Notes: generated by a model not told the origin, from the letters alone. 64,000 nucleotides of DNA from Streptosporangium pseudovulgare (GCF_014648055.1 NZ_BMQJ01000005.1:186001-250000); one strand, 5' to 3'; counted from the stretch's first letter, positions 47,773 to 56,231 are shown. Program-made: numbers and translations.

Positions 47773-48492
47773 ATGCTGTCTGAGAACGAGATAGGCCGGG
47801 TGCTCGTCGTGACCGCCCACCCCGACGACGTCGACTTCGCCGCCGCGGGCACGATCGCCCGGTTCACCGACCGCGGCGTGGAGGTCGTCTACTGCGTCGT
47901 GACGGACGGCGACGCGGGCGGATTCGACCGCGAACTGGACAACACGGGCATGGCCGAGCTGCGCCGTACCGAGCAGACGGCCGCCGCCAAGGCCGTCGGC
48001 GTGACCGACCTGCGCTTCCTCGGCCACCGCGACGGCACGCTGGTGCCCGGCCTGGAGCTGCGGCGCGACATCGCCCGGGTCATCCGCCAGGTACGGCCCG
48101 ACCTGGTGATCACTCACACCCCCGAGCGCAACTACTCGTTCATCGCCCCCAGCCACCCCGACCACCGCGCGGTCGGCGCCAGCGCCCTCGACGCCGTCTA
48201 CCCCGACGCCCGCAACCCGTACGCCTTCCCCGAGCTGCTGCGCGACGAGGGACTGGACGCCTGGACGGTCCGGGAGGTCTGGCTCAACGGCGGCCCCTCC
48301 CCCGACCACTTCGTCGACGTCACCGGCACCTTCGACCGGAAGATCGCCGCGTTGCGGGCCCACGCGAGCCAGACCTCCCACGTCGAGGGCTTCGAGGAGT
48401 TCCTGCGGTCGCGCTTCTCCCAGATCGCCGCCGAGGCCGGCCTGCCCGAGGGCAGCTACGCCGAGGGCTTCCAGCGGGTCGTCACCGAGTGA
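47773..48492 (+). CDS. PIG-L family deacetylase
   Basis: A 239-residue zinc enzyme. The metal motif is LVVTAHPDDVDFAAAGTIAR (HPDD) with the third ligand in SHPDHRAVG. Relatives are MshB/Mca (mycothiol synthesis and detoxification) and de-N-acetylases of GlcNAc conjugates. It may act in thiol metabolism, but the specific substrate is open. Ends overlapping the convergent CPBP gene by 11 bases. Confidence 0.9.
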   Translation: MLSENEIGRVLVVTAHPDDVDFAAAGTIARFTDRGVEVVYCVVTDGDAGGFDRELDNTGMAELRRTEQTAAAKAVGVTDLRFLGHRDGTLVPGLELRRDIARVIRQVRPDLVITHTPERNYSFIAPSHPDHRAVGASALDAVYPDARNPYAFPELLRDEGLDAWTVREVWLNGGPSPDHFVDVTGTFDRKIAALRAHASQTSHVEGFEEFLRSRFSQIAAEAGLPEGSYAEGFQRVVTE

Positions 48493-49456
48493 CCGCGACC
48501 CGGCCGCGAGCCGCCGCGGGCGGGTCGCCGGGGGCCAGGCGGGCGAACAGGTAGCCCAGCGAGTTGGTGGCGAGGTGCAGCAGCGCCGGCGCGGCCAGCC
48601 CGCCCCGGCGGCGCAGCTCGCCGAAGAGGAGCCCGGCGAGCGCGGTCGTCGCCACCGACCCGGCCACCACCCGCGCCGTCTCCGCCCCGGACGGCCGCCG
48701 CGGCCCCGCCTGCGTCCCACCGGCGGCCAGGCGGGTCAGCGCGGGATTGGCGGCGGCCATGTCCACCGCCGGGAGCACGTGCCACAGGCCGAACAACGCC
48801 GAGGAGACGGCGGCCGCCGTCCGGGGGCCGTGCGAACGGGCGACCAGGGCGGGCAGCACGCCGCGGAAACCGGCCTCCTCCAGCAGGACCGTGCCGAACG
48901 GCACCTGCAGGAGCGCCTCCTCCAGGACGCGGGCACGCGACAGCGACAGCGCCCGCTCGTCGCGGAAGAGACGGCGGGTGGCCGGGAGGGCGATCCCCGC
49001 CGCGTAGACGCCGGCGACGGCCGAGGCGAGGAGCCCGCCGATCCGCAGGCCCCGGGCGGGGTCGCGGAACCCGATCTCGGCCCAGGCGATCCCGCGGCGC
49101 CGGGCCAGGGCCAGCAGCGCGCCGGTGGCCGCGGCCGAAGTCAGCGGGGCCAGGCGCGGCGCGACCCGGTTGTTGAGCACGTTGGCCGCCACCAGCACGG
49201 CCACCGCGCCCGCGAGCGCGGCCCCGTCGCCTCCATCGCCCGCCTTCCGGCCTGTCACCACACCCGCGAGCGCGGCCCCGTCGCCTCCATCGCCCGCCTT
49301 CCGGCCTGTCACCACGCCCGCGAGCGCGGCCCCGTCGCCTCCGCCGCCCGCTCTCCGGTCCGCCGCGCCGGTCTCCGGACCTTCCCCGGAACCCGCCGGA
49401 CGCCGTCCCGCCCGTCCCCGCGCCGCCTCGCCCATGCCTCCCCTTCCGCCTCCCAC
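48482..49456 (-). CDS. CPBP-family intramembrane metalloprotease
   Basis: A 324-residue membrane protein. The CAAX-protease-like core has LLEEAGFRGVLPALVARS (EExxxR), SSALFGLWHVLPAVD (FxxxH) and LLHLATNSLGYLF (HxxxN). Members prenyl-process or degrade membrane peptides and include bacteriocin-immunity proteins. The N-terminal 85 residues are Gly/Ala/Asp-rich with an 18-residue repeat (GDGGDGAALAGVVTGRKA) encoded by 54-base tandem copies, so the true start may lie nearer NVLNNRVAPRLAP. Confidence 0.85.
   Translation of the reverse strand: MGGGRGGMGEAARGRAGRRPAGSGEGPETGAADRRAGGGGDGAALAGVVTGRKAGDGGDGAALAGVVTGRKAGDGGDGAALAGAVAVLVAANVLNNRVAPRLAPLTSAAATGALLALARRRGIAWAEIGFRDPARGLRIGGLLASAVAGVYAAGIALPATRRLFRDERALSLSRARVLEEALLQVPFGTVLLEEAGFRGVLPALVARSHGPRTAAAVSSALFGLWHVLPAVDMAAANPALTRLAAGGTQAGPRRPSGAETARVVAGSVATTALAGLLFGELRRRGGLAAPALLHLATNSLGYLFARLAPGDPPAAARGRVAVTR
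49211..49350 (-). repeat. 54-base in-frame tandem repeat in the CPBP gene
   Basis: Copies begin at 49211, 49265 and 49319 (each starts CGCGAGCGCGGCCCCGTCGC); two are nearly identical, the third diverges after about 24 bases. The period is a multiple of three, so copy-number change would keep the frame. Confidence 0.9.
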
Positions 49457-49505
49457 GCCCTTCGTCCCGGGCCGGTCCCGGCCCAGGTCTCAGCCGGCCC
49501 AGGTC

Positions 49506-49769
49506 TCAGCCGGCCGCGGGCCGCCGCCATCCCGTGGGAAACCTCAGGTCGCGCCGCTCCCGCACGGTCAGGCCGCCCCAGATGCCCTCCGGTTCCCCGC
49601 TCCGCACGGCGTAGGCCCGGCAGTCGGCCAGCACCGGGCACCTGGCGCAGACCGCCTTGGCCCGCGCCTCCTGCTCCGCCGACTGCGTCAGCGGGAAGAA
49701 CAGCTCGGGATCGCTCGCGCGGCAGGCGCCCCGTACGGCCCAGCCGATCTCGGGCGTCATCCTGCGCAT
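49506..49769 (-). CDS. WhiB-like iron-sulfur regulator
   Basis: An 87-residue Wbl protein. The four cluster cysteines are in RGACRASD and AVCARCPVLADCRAYA; GIWGGLTVRERR is the WhiB turn motif and a basic C-terminus follows. Wbl proteins bind a 4Fe-4S cluster and region 4 of the housekeeping sigma factor to control development, redox or antibiotic-resistance genes. The ATG at 49769 follows a G-rich ribosome site; the upstream in-frame extension is encoded by tandem repeats and is not part of the protein. The exact Wbl subclass is not clear. Confidence 0.93.
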   Translation of the reverse strand: MRRMTPEIGWAVRGACRASDPELFFPLTQSAEQEARAKAVCARCPVLADCRAYAVRSGEPEGIWGGLTVRERRDLRFPTGWRRPAAG

Positions 49770-49950
49770 GGCCCACCCCCCTGGTCGATCACCGGACCTC
49801 AGCGTAGGCCGCGTGCGGTGGTACGGCATCAGCCTTCCGGTGGATTCGCAGGTAACCGGGCGGGCGTACCCCCGGGACCGCCGCTCCGTCCGCCGTCCCG
49901 TCCCGTCGCGATCGCGCGCCGGAGGGCGCCGGACGCGGCCGGGCGGCTCA

Positions 49951-50078
49951 GCGGGTCCCAGCGGGTCCCAGCGGGTCCCAGCGGGTCCCAGCGGGTCCCA
50001 GTCCAGCGGGTCCCATGCGGGTCTCAGTCCAGCGGGTCCCATGCGGGTCTCAGTCCAGCGGGTCCCATGCGGGTCTCA
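49951..50078. repeat. Composite minisatellite: five 10-base and three 26-base units
   Basis: GCGGGTCCCA is repeated five times exactly (49951-50000), then a 26-base unit beginning GTCCAGCGGGTCCCATGCGG is repeated three times exactly (50001-50078). The 26-base unit contains the 10-base one. The last copy supplies the stop codon and final bases of the zinc peptidase gene. Confidence 0.95.
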
Positions 50079-50768
50079 GCAGGATGAGGTGCCCTCGTTG
50101 TAGCCCCGGGCGAAGACCTGCTGGCGTTGCTGCGCCGTACCGTGGGCGTCGGGGCGCAGCCAGTCGTCGGTGGGGTCTCCGGCGGCGGCGAGGTTGAGCA
50201 GCAGCTCGTCCTTGTCGCCCGGCTCGGCCTGGAGGGCGTTGCCCCTGACCAGGGCGCCCAGCGTGCCGCCTGCATAGCAGTCGGCCTGCAGCTCCCGCTG
50301 GATGCTCAGGCCGCCGGCGTTGTTCAGCTGGGCCTGCACGGCGTGCCCCAGCTCGTGCGGGATGATCACGTAGACGGAGCCGTCGCCCATTCGGTCGTAC
50401 AGGTCGCGCATCCAGCTCTCGTCGTAGGCGACGAAGTGCCCGAAGGGGCAGTAGAAGGCGTTGTTCGGCACCGCGGGCTGGTCACCGCAGGCGGGGCCGT
50501 TCTGCCCGGTGTAGGGGATGAAGGCGCTGATGGGGCGGTAGCCCAACCCGGCGGCGGCGAAGGTCTGCTTCCAGTACTGCTCGGTGAGCCCCCTGGCCAG
50601 GCTGACGTCCGACTCGAAGTCCTCCCCGAGCGGGGCGGGCGTCGTGGCCTCGACGCTCCCCCGGTCGTCGCCGGGCCGCTCCCCGCCGGTCTCCGTGGGT
50701 TCGCTGCCGCAGGACACGGTGACGGCCAGCAGGAGGAGCGCGAGGACGACACGGCGGAAGGTGCTCAT
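50076..50768 (-). CDS. Neutral zinc metallopeptidase lipoprotein
   Basis: A 230-residue protein of the YpfJ-like zinc peptidase group. A signal sequence ends in LLLLAVTVSCGS, with the Cys a plausible lipidation site. The catalytic motif is VIIPHELGHAVQAQL (HExxH) with the third ligand in RELQADCYAGG; FYCPFGHFVAYDE is a family landmark. It would act on the outer face of the membrane; its substrate is unknown. The stop codon lies within the last minisatellite unit, so the C-terminus (GYNEGTSSC) may vary with repeat number. Confidence 0.88.
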   Translation of the reverse strand: MSTFRRVVLALLLLAVTVSCGSEPTETGGERPGDDRGSVEATTPAPLGEDFESDVSLARGLTEQYWKQTFAAAGLGYRPISAFIPYTGQNGPACGDQPAVPNNAFYCPFGHFVAYDESWMRDLYDRMGDGSVYVIIPHELGHAVQAQLNNAGGLSIQRELQADCYAGGTLGALVRGNALQAEPGDKDELLLNLAAAGDPTDDWLRPDAHGTAQQRQQVFARGYNEGTSSC

Positions 50769-51079
50769 ACCCCAATCGTGGCCCAGCGGGTGGCGGTGTG
50801 CGCGGTACACACGCGATTACGTTCCGACACGTCCGCTGATCACGGCGTGCGGAGCGGGCGGGAGGCGTGGGGCGGGTGGGACGAACGGGGCCGGCGGGCG
50901 AGCGGGCCGCGCGGGTCCGACAGGTGAGCGGGACCGACAGGTGAGCGGGATCGGCGGGACGAGCGGGTGGTACGGGACCGACAGGTGAGCGGGATCGGCG
51001 GGACGAGCGGGTGGTACGGGTCCGACAGGTGAGCGGGTCGTACGGGTCCGGTGGGTGAGCGGGCCGCGCAGGACGGGTG
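50769..51079. repeat. Intergenic region with 44-base tandem repeat
   Basis: Between the zinc peptidase start and the GCS2 stop. A 44-base unit beginning ACCGACAGGTGAGCGGGATC is present twice, exactly, at 50933-50976 and 50977-51020, flanked by partial copies over 50906-51060. No gene is seen; the peptidase promoter must lie near 50770-50850. Confidence 0.9.
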
Positions 51080-52549
51080 TCAGGGGGACGGCCAGGTGTG
51101 CACGGGCTCGTTGGTGTGCATGTGCTCGACGTAGCTCAGGGTCATCCGGCGCAGGGCCTCGTGCCGGTCGGCGCCGCCGTACGCCTCCATCGCCTCGGCC
51201 TGCCAGTGGGCCCCGGTCCTGCCGGTCACGCAGCGCCTCTCGATGATGCCGAGGAGCCGGTCGCGGACGGCGGGGTCCACCTCCCACCGGTCGAGTCCCT
51301 CGTGGGCGAGCGGCAGCAGCCGCCGCAGGACCAGCTCGGCGGCGGCCACCTCGCCGAGCCCCGGCCAGTAGAGCCGGGCGTCCAGGCCGTGCCGGGCGGC
51401 GGCGTGCAGGTTGTCGGCGGCGGCGGCGAAGGACATGCGCGTCCACACCGGGCGCTCGGCGTACGGCAGCACCCCCATGAGGCCGTAGTAGAAGGCGGCG
51501 TTGGCGGCGATGTCCGCGACCGTGGGACCCGCGGGCAGCACCCGGTTCTCCACCCGCAGGTGCGGGACGTTGCCGACGACCGCGTAGATCGGCCGGTTCC
51601 ACCGGTAGACGGTTCCGTTGTGCAGGGTCAGCTCGCCGAGCTGCGGGGTCACGCCGCGGGACAGTTCCTCGCGGGGGTCGGCGTCGTCGCACAGCGGCAG
51701 CAGCGCCGGGAAGTACCGGGCGTTCTCCTCGAACAGGTCGAAGACCGAGGTGATCCACCGTTCCCCGAACCACACCCTGGGCCGCACCCCCTGGGTCTTC
51801 AGTTCCACCGGGCGGGTGTCGGTGGCCTGCTCGAACAGCGGGATCCGGGTCTCCTGCCAGAGCCTGCGGCCGTACAGGAACGGCGAGTTGGCCGCCACCG
51901 CGACCTGGGGGCCCGCGACGGCCTGGGCCGCGTTCCAGTTGGCGGCGAACGCCTGGGGGCTGATCTGGAGGTGGAGCTGGAGGCTGGTGCAGGCGGCCTC
52001 GGGGGTGATGCTGTCGGCGTAGGCGTCGAGGACCTCCTCGCCTTCGATCAGCAGGTGCAGGTCCTCGCCCCGGGCCGCGAAGATCTGCTCGTTGAGCAGC
52101 CTGTAGCGGGGGTTGGCCGACAGTGTGCCCTCGTGCACGTCGCTCTCGCGCAGCGTGGGCAGGATGCCGACCATCACCAGGTGCCCGCCGACCGTCCGGG
52201 CCCGTTCCTCGGCGTGGTTGAGGCGGTCGCGCACCACCTTCTCCAGCCGGGCGACGCCGTCCCCCGACAGGGCCTCCGGGCTGACGTTGATCTCCACGTT
52301 GAACTGGCCGAGTTCGGTGCCCCAGTCCGGCTGCGCGATCGCCGCCAGCACCTCGGCATTCCTCATCGTGGGCTCGCCGCGCTCGTCGACGAGGTTGAGC
52401 TCGATCTCCAGACCGGCCCTGGGCCGGTCGAACTCGAACCTGGACTCCCGCAGCATCTGCGCGAAGACGTCGAGACATCGGCGAACCTTCTCCCGGTATC
52501 GCCGCCGATCGTCCCGGCTGAACACCATCGCGGGCACGTCACGACCCAT
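51080..52549 (-). CDS. GCS2-family carboxylate-amine ligase
   Basis: A 489-residue protein of the glutamate-cysteine ligase family 2 (YbdK-like). Landmarks are GLEIELNLVDERGEPTMRNA, TELGQFNVEINVSP (Mg-ATP and carboxylate site), SLQLHLQISPQAFAANWNAA and NGTVYRWNRPIYAVVGN. It forms an amide between an amino acid gamma-carboxyl and an amine using ATP; gamma-glutamylcysteine is one possible product, but many actinomycete homologues have unknown products. Start at 52549 (MGRDVPAMVFSRDD); ATGs at 52558 and 52528 are alternatives. Confidence 0.87.
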   Translation of the reverse strand: MGRDVPAMVFSRDDRRRYREKVRRCLDVFAQMLRESRFEFDRPRAGLEIELNLVDERGEPTMRNAEVLAAIAQPDWGTELGQFNVEINVSPEALSGDGVARLEKVVRDRLNHAEERARTVGGHLVMVGILPTLRESDVHEGTLSANPRYRLLNEQIFAARGEDLHLLIEGEEVLDAYADSITPEAACTSLQLHLQISPQAFAANWNAAQAVAGPQVAVAANSPFLYGRRLWQETRIPLFEQATDTRPVELKTQGVRPRVWFGERWITSVFDLFEENARYFPALLPLCDDADPREELSRGVTPQLGELTLHNGTVYRWNRPIYAVVGNVPHLRVENRVLPAGPTVADIAANAAFYYGLMGVLPYAERPVWTRMSFAAAADNLHAAARHGLDARLYWPGLGEVAAAELVLRRLLPLAHEGLDRWEVDPAVRDRLLGIIERRCVTGRTGAHWQAEAMEAYGGADRHEALRRMTLSYVEHMHTNEPVHTWPSP

Positions 52550-52736
52550 ACTTCGCATGGTCGCACATGGTGGCTCGTTGAAAAATGGGCGGAATGTCAG
52601 CATCACCCCCGGGGAGGATCGGCGACGTGTCCTCCCCCGCTCTCCTTCCCGGCCTCGTCTCCGGCGATCCCTGGGAGCGCGTGGCCCCGCCGCCCCACCC
52701 ACCACGCCGTCGGCGCCACCCGGGGCGGCGCCCCTC

Positions 52737-52844
52737 TCCGGCGGGCGTGAAAGCGATCCGGCGGATCGGGAGATAAGAGATGTCCGCTTGTCCGGCGGGC
52801 GTGAAAGCGATCCCGCGGATCGGGAGATAAGAGATGTCCGCTTG
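52737..52844. repeat. 54-base tandem duplication carrying an operator-like inverted repeat
   Basis: Two full copies, 52737-52790 and 52791-52844, differ at one base (G52760/C52814). Each holds CGATCC-N3-GGATCG (52754-52768 and 52808-52822); the single difference lies in the spacer, so both arms are intact. The second copy ends 38 bases before the ECF sigma start. The rest of 52550-52882 contains no gene and must carry the promoters of the divergent GCS2 and sigma genes. Confidence 0.9.
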
Positions 52845-52882
52845 GTCGCGTCCGGAAGGTTGGAGATGACGGGGGAAGCATC

Positions 52883-53503
52883 GTGACGGTGATGTCGTGG
52901 GCCGCCGGGGAGCCCGGGTCCGCCGTATCCGCCGCGCCTGCCGCGCTCGCCAAGGGCTGTCTCGCCGAGGGGGAGGCGTTCAGCGAGGTGTTCGACGCCC
53001 ACTTCGACGAGATCCACGGCTACGTCGCCCAGCGGCTCGGCCCGGACCACGCCGAGGACGTCGTCGCCGAGGCGTTTCTCGTCGCCTTCCGCAAGCGCGC
53101 GCAGTACGACCCCGCCCGCGCCGGCGTGCGGGTGTGGCTGTACGGCATCGTCACGAAGCTCGTCGCCAGGCACCGCCGGCTGGAGGCGCGCACGCTGCGG
53201 GCGATGGGCCGCTACGGCGCCGACACCGAGGCGCCGGGTCCGGAGGACCGGGTGTCGACGTGGGTGAGCGCGCAGAGCCTGCGGCCGAACCTCGCCGCGG
53301 CGCTGGCGGAGCTGTCGCAGCGCGACCGCGACGTGGTGCTGCTGGTCGCGCTGGCCGGGCTGAGCCACGAGGAGGTCGCCGCGGCGCTCGGCATCCCGTA
53401 CGGCACGGTCGGCTCGCGGCTGAGCCGGGCCAGGAGGAAGCTGCGCGCGTCGCTGGGCGGGACCAACCCGATGCTGGTGCCGGAGGAGGCCGAGCGTGGA
53501 TGA
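52883..53503 (+). CDS. ECF-type RNA polymerase sigma factor
   Basis: A 206-residue sigma-70 family factor. Region 2 is EAFSEVFDAHFDEIHGYVAQ through DVVAEAFLVAFRKRAQYDP with VWLYGIVTKLVARHRR; region 4 is LAELSQRDRDVVLLVALAGL with HEEVAAALGIPYGTVGSRLS. No zinc-binding anti-sigma is next door; instead the overlapping next gene encodes a membrane protein that may serve that role. A GTG at 52883 or ATG at 52892 is the start. Its promoter region carries the duplicated inverted repeat. Confidence 0.92.
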   Translation: MTVMSWAAGEPGSAVSAAPAALAKGCLAEGEAFSEVFDAHFDEIHGYVAQRLGPDHAEDVVAEAFLVAFRKRAQYDPARAGVRVWLYGIVTKLVARHRRLEARTLRAMGRYGADTEAPGPEDRVSTWVSAQSLRPNLAAALAELSQRDRDVVLLVALAGLSHEEVAAALGIPYGTVGSRLSRARRKLRASLGGTNPMLVPEEAERG

Positions 53504-54392
53504 GCTGGAGTGGGTCCGCGACCTGTACGGCGAGCCGCCGCTGGATCCGGCGGCCAGGGCGCGGGTCCGGAAACGGCTGGACGCCCGGCGTTCCCGGCGT
53601 TGGCGGGCGCCGTGGATGATGCCGCTCGCGGGGGCGGTCGCGACGCTGGCCGCGGTGCTGCTCACGTACGGCGTCACCGGGGGGGCGGACCGGCCGCACG
53701 ATCCCGCGCGGGACGTCGCGGCCGGGCGCGGTTCGGCGTCCGGCGCTCCCACGGCCGGCCCGTCGACGGGGGCCGGCAGGTCGGTCCTGCTGGAGGCGGC
53801 GACCACGGCGGCATCGGACCCCGCCGCGCGGGGCGCCTACTGGCGCGTCACGCGGCGGACCGGTGGGAAGACCACCACGTTGTGGGCGGCGCGCGACGGC
53901 CGCGCCTGGATCACCGGGCCGGACGCCGACGCCGGCCCCCGGCCCGTCACGAAGCCGTTCACCATGGCCGGCAGGGCGCTGTCGCTGCGCGACATCGAGC
54001 GGCTGCCCACCGGGACGGACGCGCTCAGGCGGCGGGTCGCGGCGCTGCTGCCGCCCGGCGCCGGTGAGGGGCTGCTGGCCGACGCGGTGAGCGGGCTGCT
54101 GTGGAGCAAGCCCTCGCCGCCCGCCGTACGGGCCGCGGCCTACCGGCTGCTCGCCGACCTGCCGAACGTCCGCTATCTGGGTCACGCCACCGACCCGACG
54201 GGCCGGCCGGGCCGGCTGTTCGCGTTCACGCTGGACGCCTCGGGCGCGCAACGCCACCTGGTCATCGACCCGGTCAGCTCGCAGGTGCTGTCCAGCTCCG
54301 ACGGGGCGGACGGCGGCGGCCGGAACGCGCCCGCCGAGCGGGTCGAGGTCGTCCTGGCCGCGGGCTGGACCGACGACGTCCCTCCTTCGTGA
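53496..54392 (+). CDS. CU044_5270-family membrane protein, ECF sigma partner
   Basis: A 298-residue protein whose GTG overlaps the sigma gene by 8 bases. A 35-residue cytoplasmic start (DELEWVRDLYGEPPLDPAAR) leads to one transmembrane helix (about 42-62) and an extracytoplasmic domain with ARGAYWRVTRRTGGKTTTLW, DIERLPTGTDALRRRVAALL and LFAFTLDASGAQRHLVIDP. Genes of this type follow ECF sigma factors in many actinomycetes and are presumed to control them from the membrane, though the cytoplasmic part is far shorter than a classical anti-sigma domain. Confidence 0.82.
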   Translation: MDELEWVRDLYGEPPLDPAARARVRKRLDARRSRRWRAPWMMPLAGAVATLAAVLLTYGVTGGADRPHDPARDVAAGRGSASGAPTAGPSTGAGRSVLLEAATTAASDPAARGAYWRVTRRTGGKTTTLWAARDGRAWITGPDADAGPRPVTKPFTMAGRALSLRDIERLPTGTDALRRRVAALLPPGAGEGLLADAVSGLLWSKPSPPAVRAAAYRLLADLPNVRYLGHATDPTGRPGRLFAFTLDASGAQRHLVIDPVSSQVLSSSDGADGGGRNAPAERVEVVLAAGWTDDVPPS

Positions 54393-54401
54393 CGCCGCCT
54401 C

Positions 54402-54500
54402 GGTGACCCCGGTCCCGTGACCCGGCCTCGTGACACCGGCCTCGTGACACCGACCTCCGTGATCCCGGCTCCGTGATCCCGACCCCGTGATCCCGGCGCG
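54402..54500. repeat. Degenerate 14-15 base tandem repeat
   Basis: About seven imperfect units of the type CGTGACACCGGCCTC (CGTGAYMCCGRCYYC) directly after the CU044_5270-like gene, before the heparinase-like gene. Confidence 0.8.
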
Positions 54501-54626
54501 CCTTCGCGCGCCCGCGCGCCGTCGTGGCGCGCGATCTCCTCCATCCGACCGGGCGCGGCTTCGGCGTGCCCGGAAACCTCCCGGAGCGCGCCGTGTCCGG
54601 CGTGCCCGCCGCCCCAGGGAGTACGC

Positions 54627-56231
54627 GTGTTCCGACGTGCCCGCCGGTCCTGTGGCCCGGTCGTCTGCCTGTCCGGCGACTTCCCCGCGATCGACGTGGA
54701 GGAGGTGACGCGCGGCAGGGTCCGGCTCGCCGGTCTGCCGCCCGCCGACCTCGGCCAGGAGGTCGACTGGCGGGCCGACCCGTACGGCAGGCGGTCATGG
54801 ATGCTGAACCTGCACGCCCTGCGCTGGGCGGGCGGGCTGGTGGCCGCCCACGAGCGTTCCGGCGACCCGGCCCCGCTCGACCGGGCCGCCGCCCTCGTCG
54901 AGGACTGGATCCGGCGCAACCCGCGCGACCGGCCGGGCACGAGCTCGTGGGCGTGGGCCGAGCACGCGGTCGCCCTGCGCGCGCCCGTCCTGGTGTGCCT
55001 GAGCGAGCACGTGGACACCCCGCTGGTGCGGGACAGCCTGCGGGAGCACGGGCGGCTGCTGGCCGATCCGGCGCTTTACCGGCACGGCCACAACCACGGC
55101 CTCGACCAGGACATCGCGCTGCTGGTCGTCGGCGTCCGGCTGGGCAGGGACGCCTGGCGCGACCTGGCGGTGCGCCGGATGACGGCCTCCGCTGAGCTGG
55201 CGATCGACGAGGAGGGGGTGCTGCACGAACAGGCGCCGAGGTACGGGCACTACGTTCACCGGCGGCTCGGGGTGGCGCTGCGGGCGATCGAGCGGAGCGG
55301 CCTGGCGGTCCCGCCCCGGCTGGCCGCCCGGCGCGCCGCGCTGGAGGCGTACGTCACCCACGCCACCCAGCCGGACGGGCGGCTGACGCCCATCGGCGAC
55401 AGCCCCGCCGACCTGCGGCCACCCCGGTTCGCCCACGCGGAGCCACCGGTGCGCGTGTTCGCCGCCGGCTACGTCTTCGGCAGGACGGCGTGGGACGACC
55501 CCCGGGCGGCGTTCTACTCGATCAGGTTCGGGCCGGGGCGGCGGCTGCACGGCCACGAGGACCACCTGGGGGTCACCTACCACGCGCGGGGACGGCCCGT
55601 ACTCGTCGAGGGAGGCTTCCACTCCTACGAGCGGACCGGCTACGTGGAGTGGACGCGCTCGCCGGAGGCGCACAACGTGCCCGTCGTGGCCGGGGCCCGC
55701 TTCCGGCCGGGTACGGCCACGCGGCTGACCGCGCGGGAGGAGGGGCCGTCGCGGCAGGTGTTCCGGCTCACCGACGACGCCTACGGCGTGGTCCGCACCC
55801 GGGAGGTGCTGGTCGAGCACCGGCGCGACCTGATGGCGGTGCTCGACTCGGTGCCGGCCGGTTCCGCCGTGCGGAGCCTGTGGCACTTCGACCCGTCCCT
55901 GGAGGTGCTCGCCCGGCGCGACGGCGTCGTGGTGCTGGGCGACGGCGAGCGGCGGGTGACACTGCTCCAGTTCGCCGTCCCGCAGGCCGGGCCGCCGCGG
56001 CCGGCGGGCGGGCAGGGCGTGCGGCCCGGTCTGATCGCCACCGGCCACCTGCGCACCGCCGAGTCGGTGACCGTCGTCTCCCCGGAGGCCCCGCGGCTGC
56101 TCACGCTCATCGTGCCGGGCGGGACCGAGCCGCTGGTCACGGTCGGTGACGGCCTGGTCACGGTGGACGGCGTGCCCGTGCCCGTCCCCCTGCTCGGCGC
56201 CATGGGCGGCTCCCAGCCCTCCGAACGGTGA
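54627..56231 (+). CDS. Heparinase II/III-like polysaccharide lyase
   Basis: A 534-residue protein. An N-terminal alpha-helical toroid (HNHGLDQDIALLVVGVRLGR with conserved His/Asn) is followed by the beta-rich heparinase II/III domain: RRLHGHEDHLGVTYHARGRP, VLVEGGFHSYERTGYVEWTR and SPEAHNVPVV. Such enzymes cleave acidic polysaccharides by beta-elimination and are often found in exopolysaccharide gene clusters. No signal peptide and no glycan genes nearby, so its role is open. GTG start at 54627 lacks an evident ribosome site. Confidence 0.8.
   Translation: MFRRARRSCGPVVCLSGDFPAIDVEEVTRGRVRLAGLPPADLGQEVDWRADPYGRRSWMLNLHALRWAGGLVAAHERSGDPAPLDRAAALVEDWIRRNPRDRPGTSSWAWAEHAVALRAPVLVCLSEHVDTPLVRDSLREHGRLLADPALYRHGHNHGLDQDIALLVVGVRLGRDAWRDLAVRRMTASAELAIDEEGVLHEQAPRYGHYVHRRLGVALRAIERSGLAVPPRLAARRAALEAYVTHATQPDGRLTPIGDSPADLRPPRFAHAEPPVRVFAAGYVFGRTAWDDPRAAFYSIRFGPGRRLHGHEDHLGVTYHARGRPVLVEGGFHSYERTGYVEWTRSPEAHNVPVVAGARFRPGTATRLTAREEGPSRQVFRLTDDAYGVVRTREVLVEHRRDLMAVLDSVPAGSAVRSLWHFDPSLEVLARRDGVVVLGDGERRVTLLQFAVPQAGPPRPAGGQGVRPGLIATGHLRTAESVTVVSPEAPRLLTLIVPGGTEPLVTVGDGLVTVDGVPVPVPLLGAMGGSQPSER

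Noticed and set aside
49506..50042. Longer WhiB protein with 90 extra residues
   Set aside because: The extension is a translation of the 10- and 26-base repeats; WhiB proteins are normally about 80-130 residues and 49769 has a G-rich ribosome site.
49951..50078. CRISPR-like array
   Set aside because: Units are contiguous with no unique spacers and no cas genes; it is a minisatellite.
51080..53806. A 908-residue reading of the GCS2 gene
   Set aside because: The extra N-terminal part runs antisense through the ECF sigma gene and through tandem repeats; the family length ends at about 52549.
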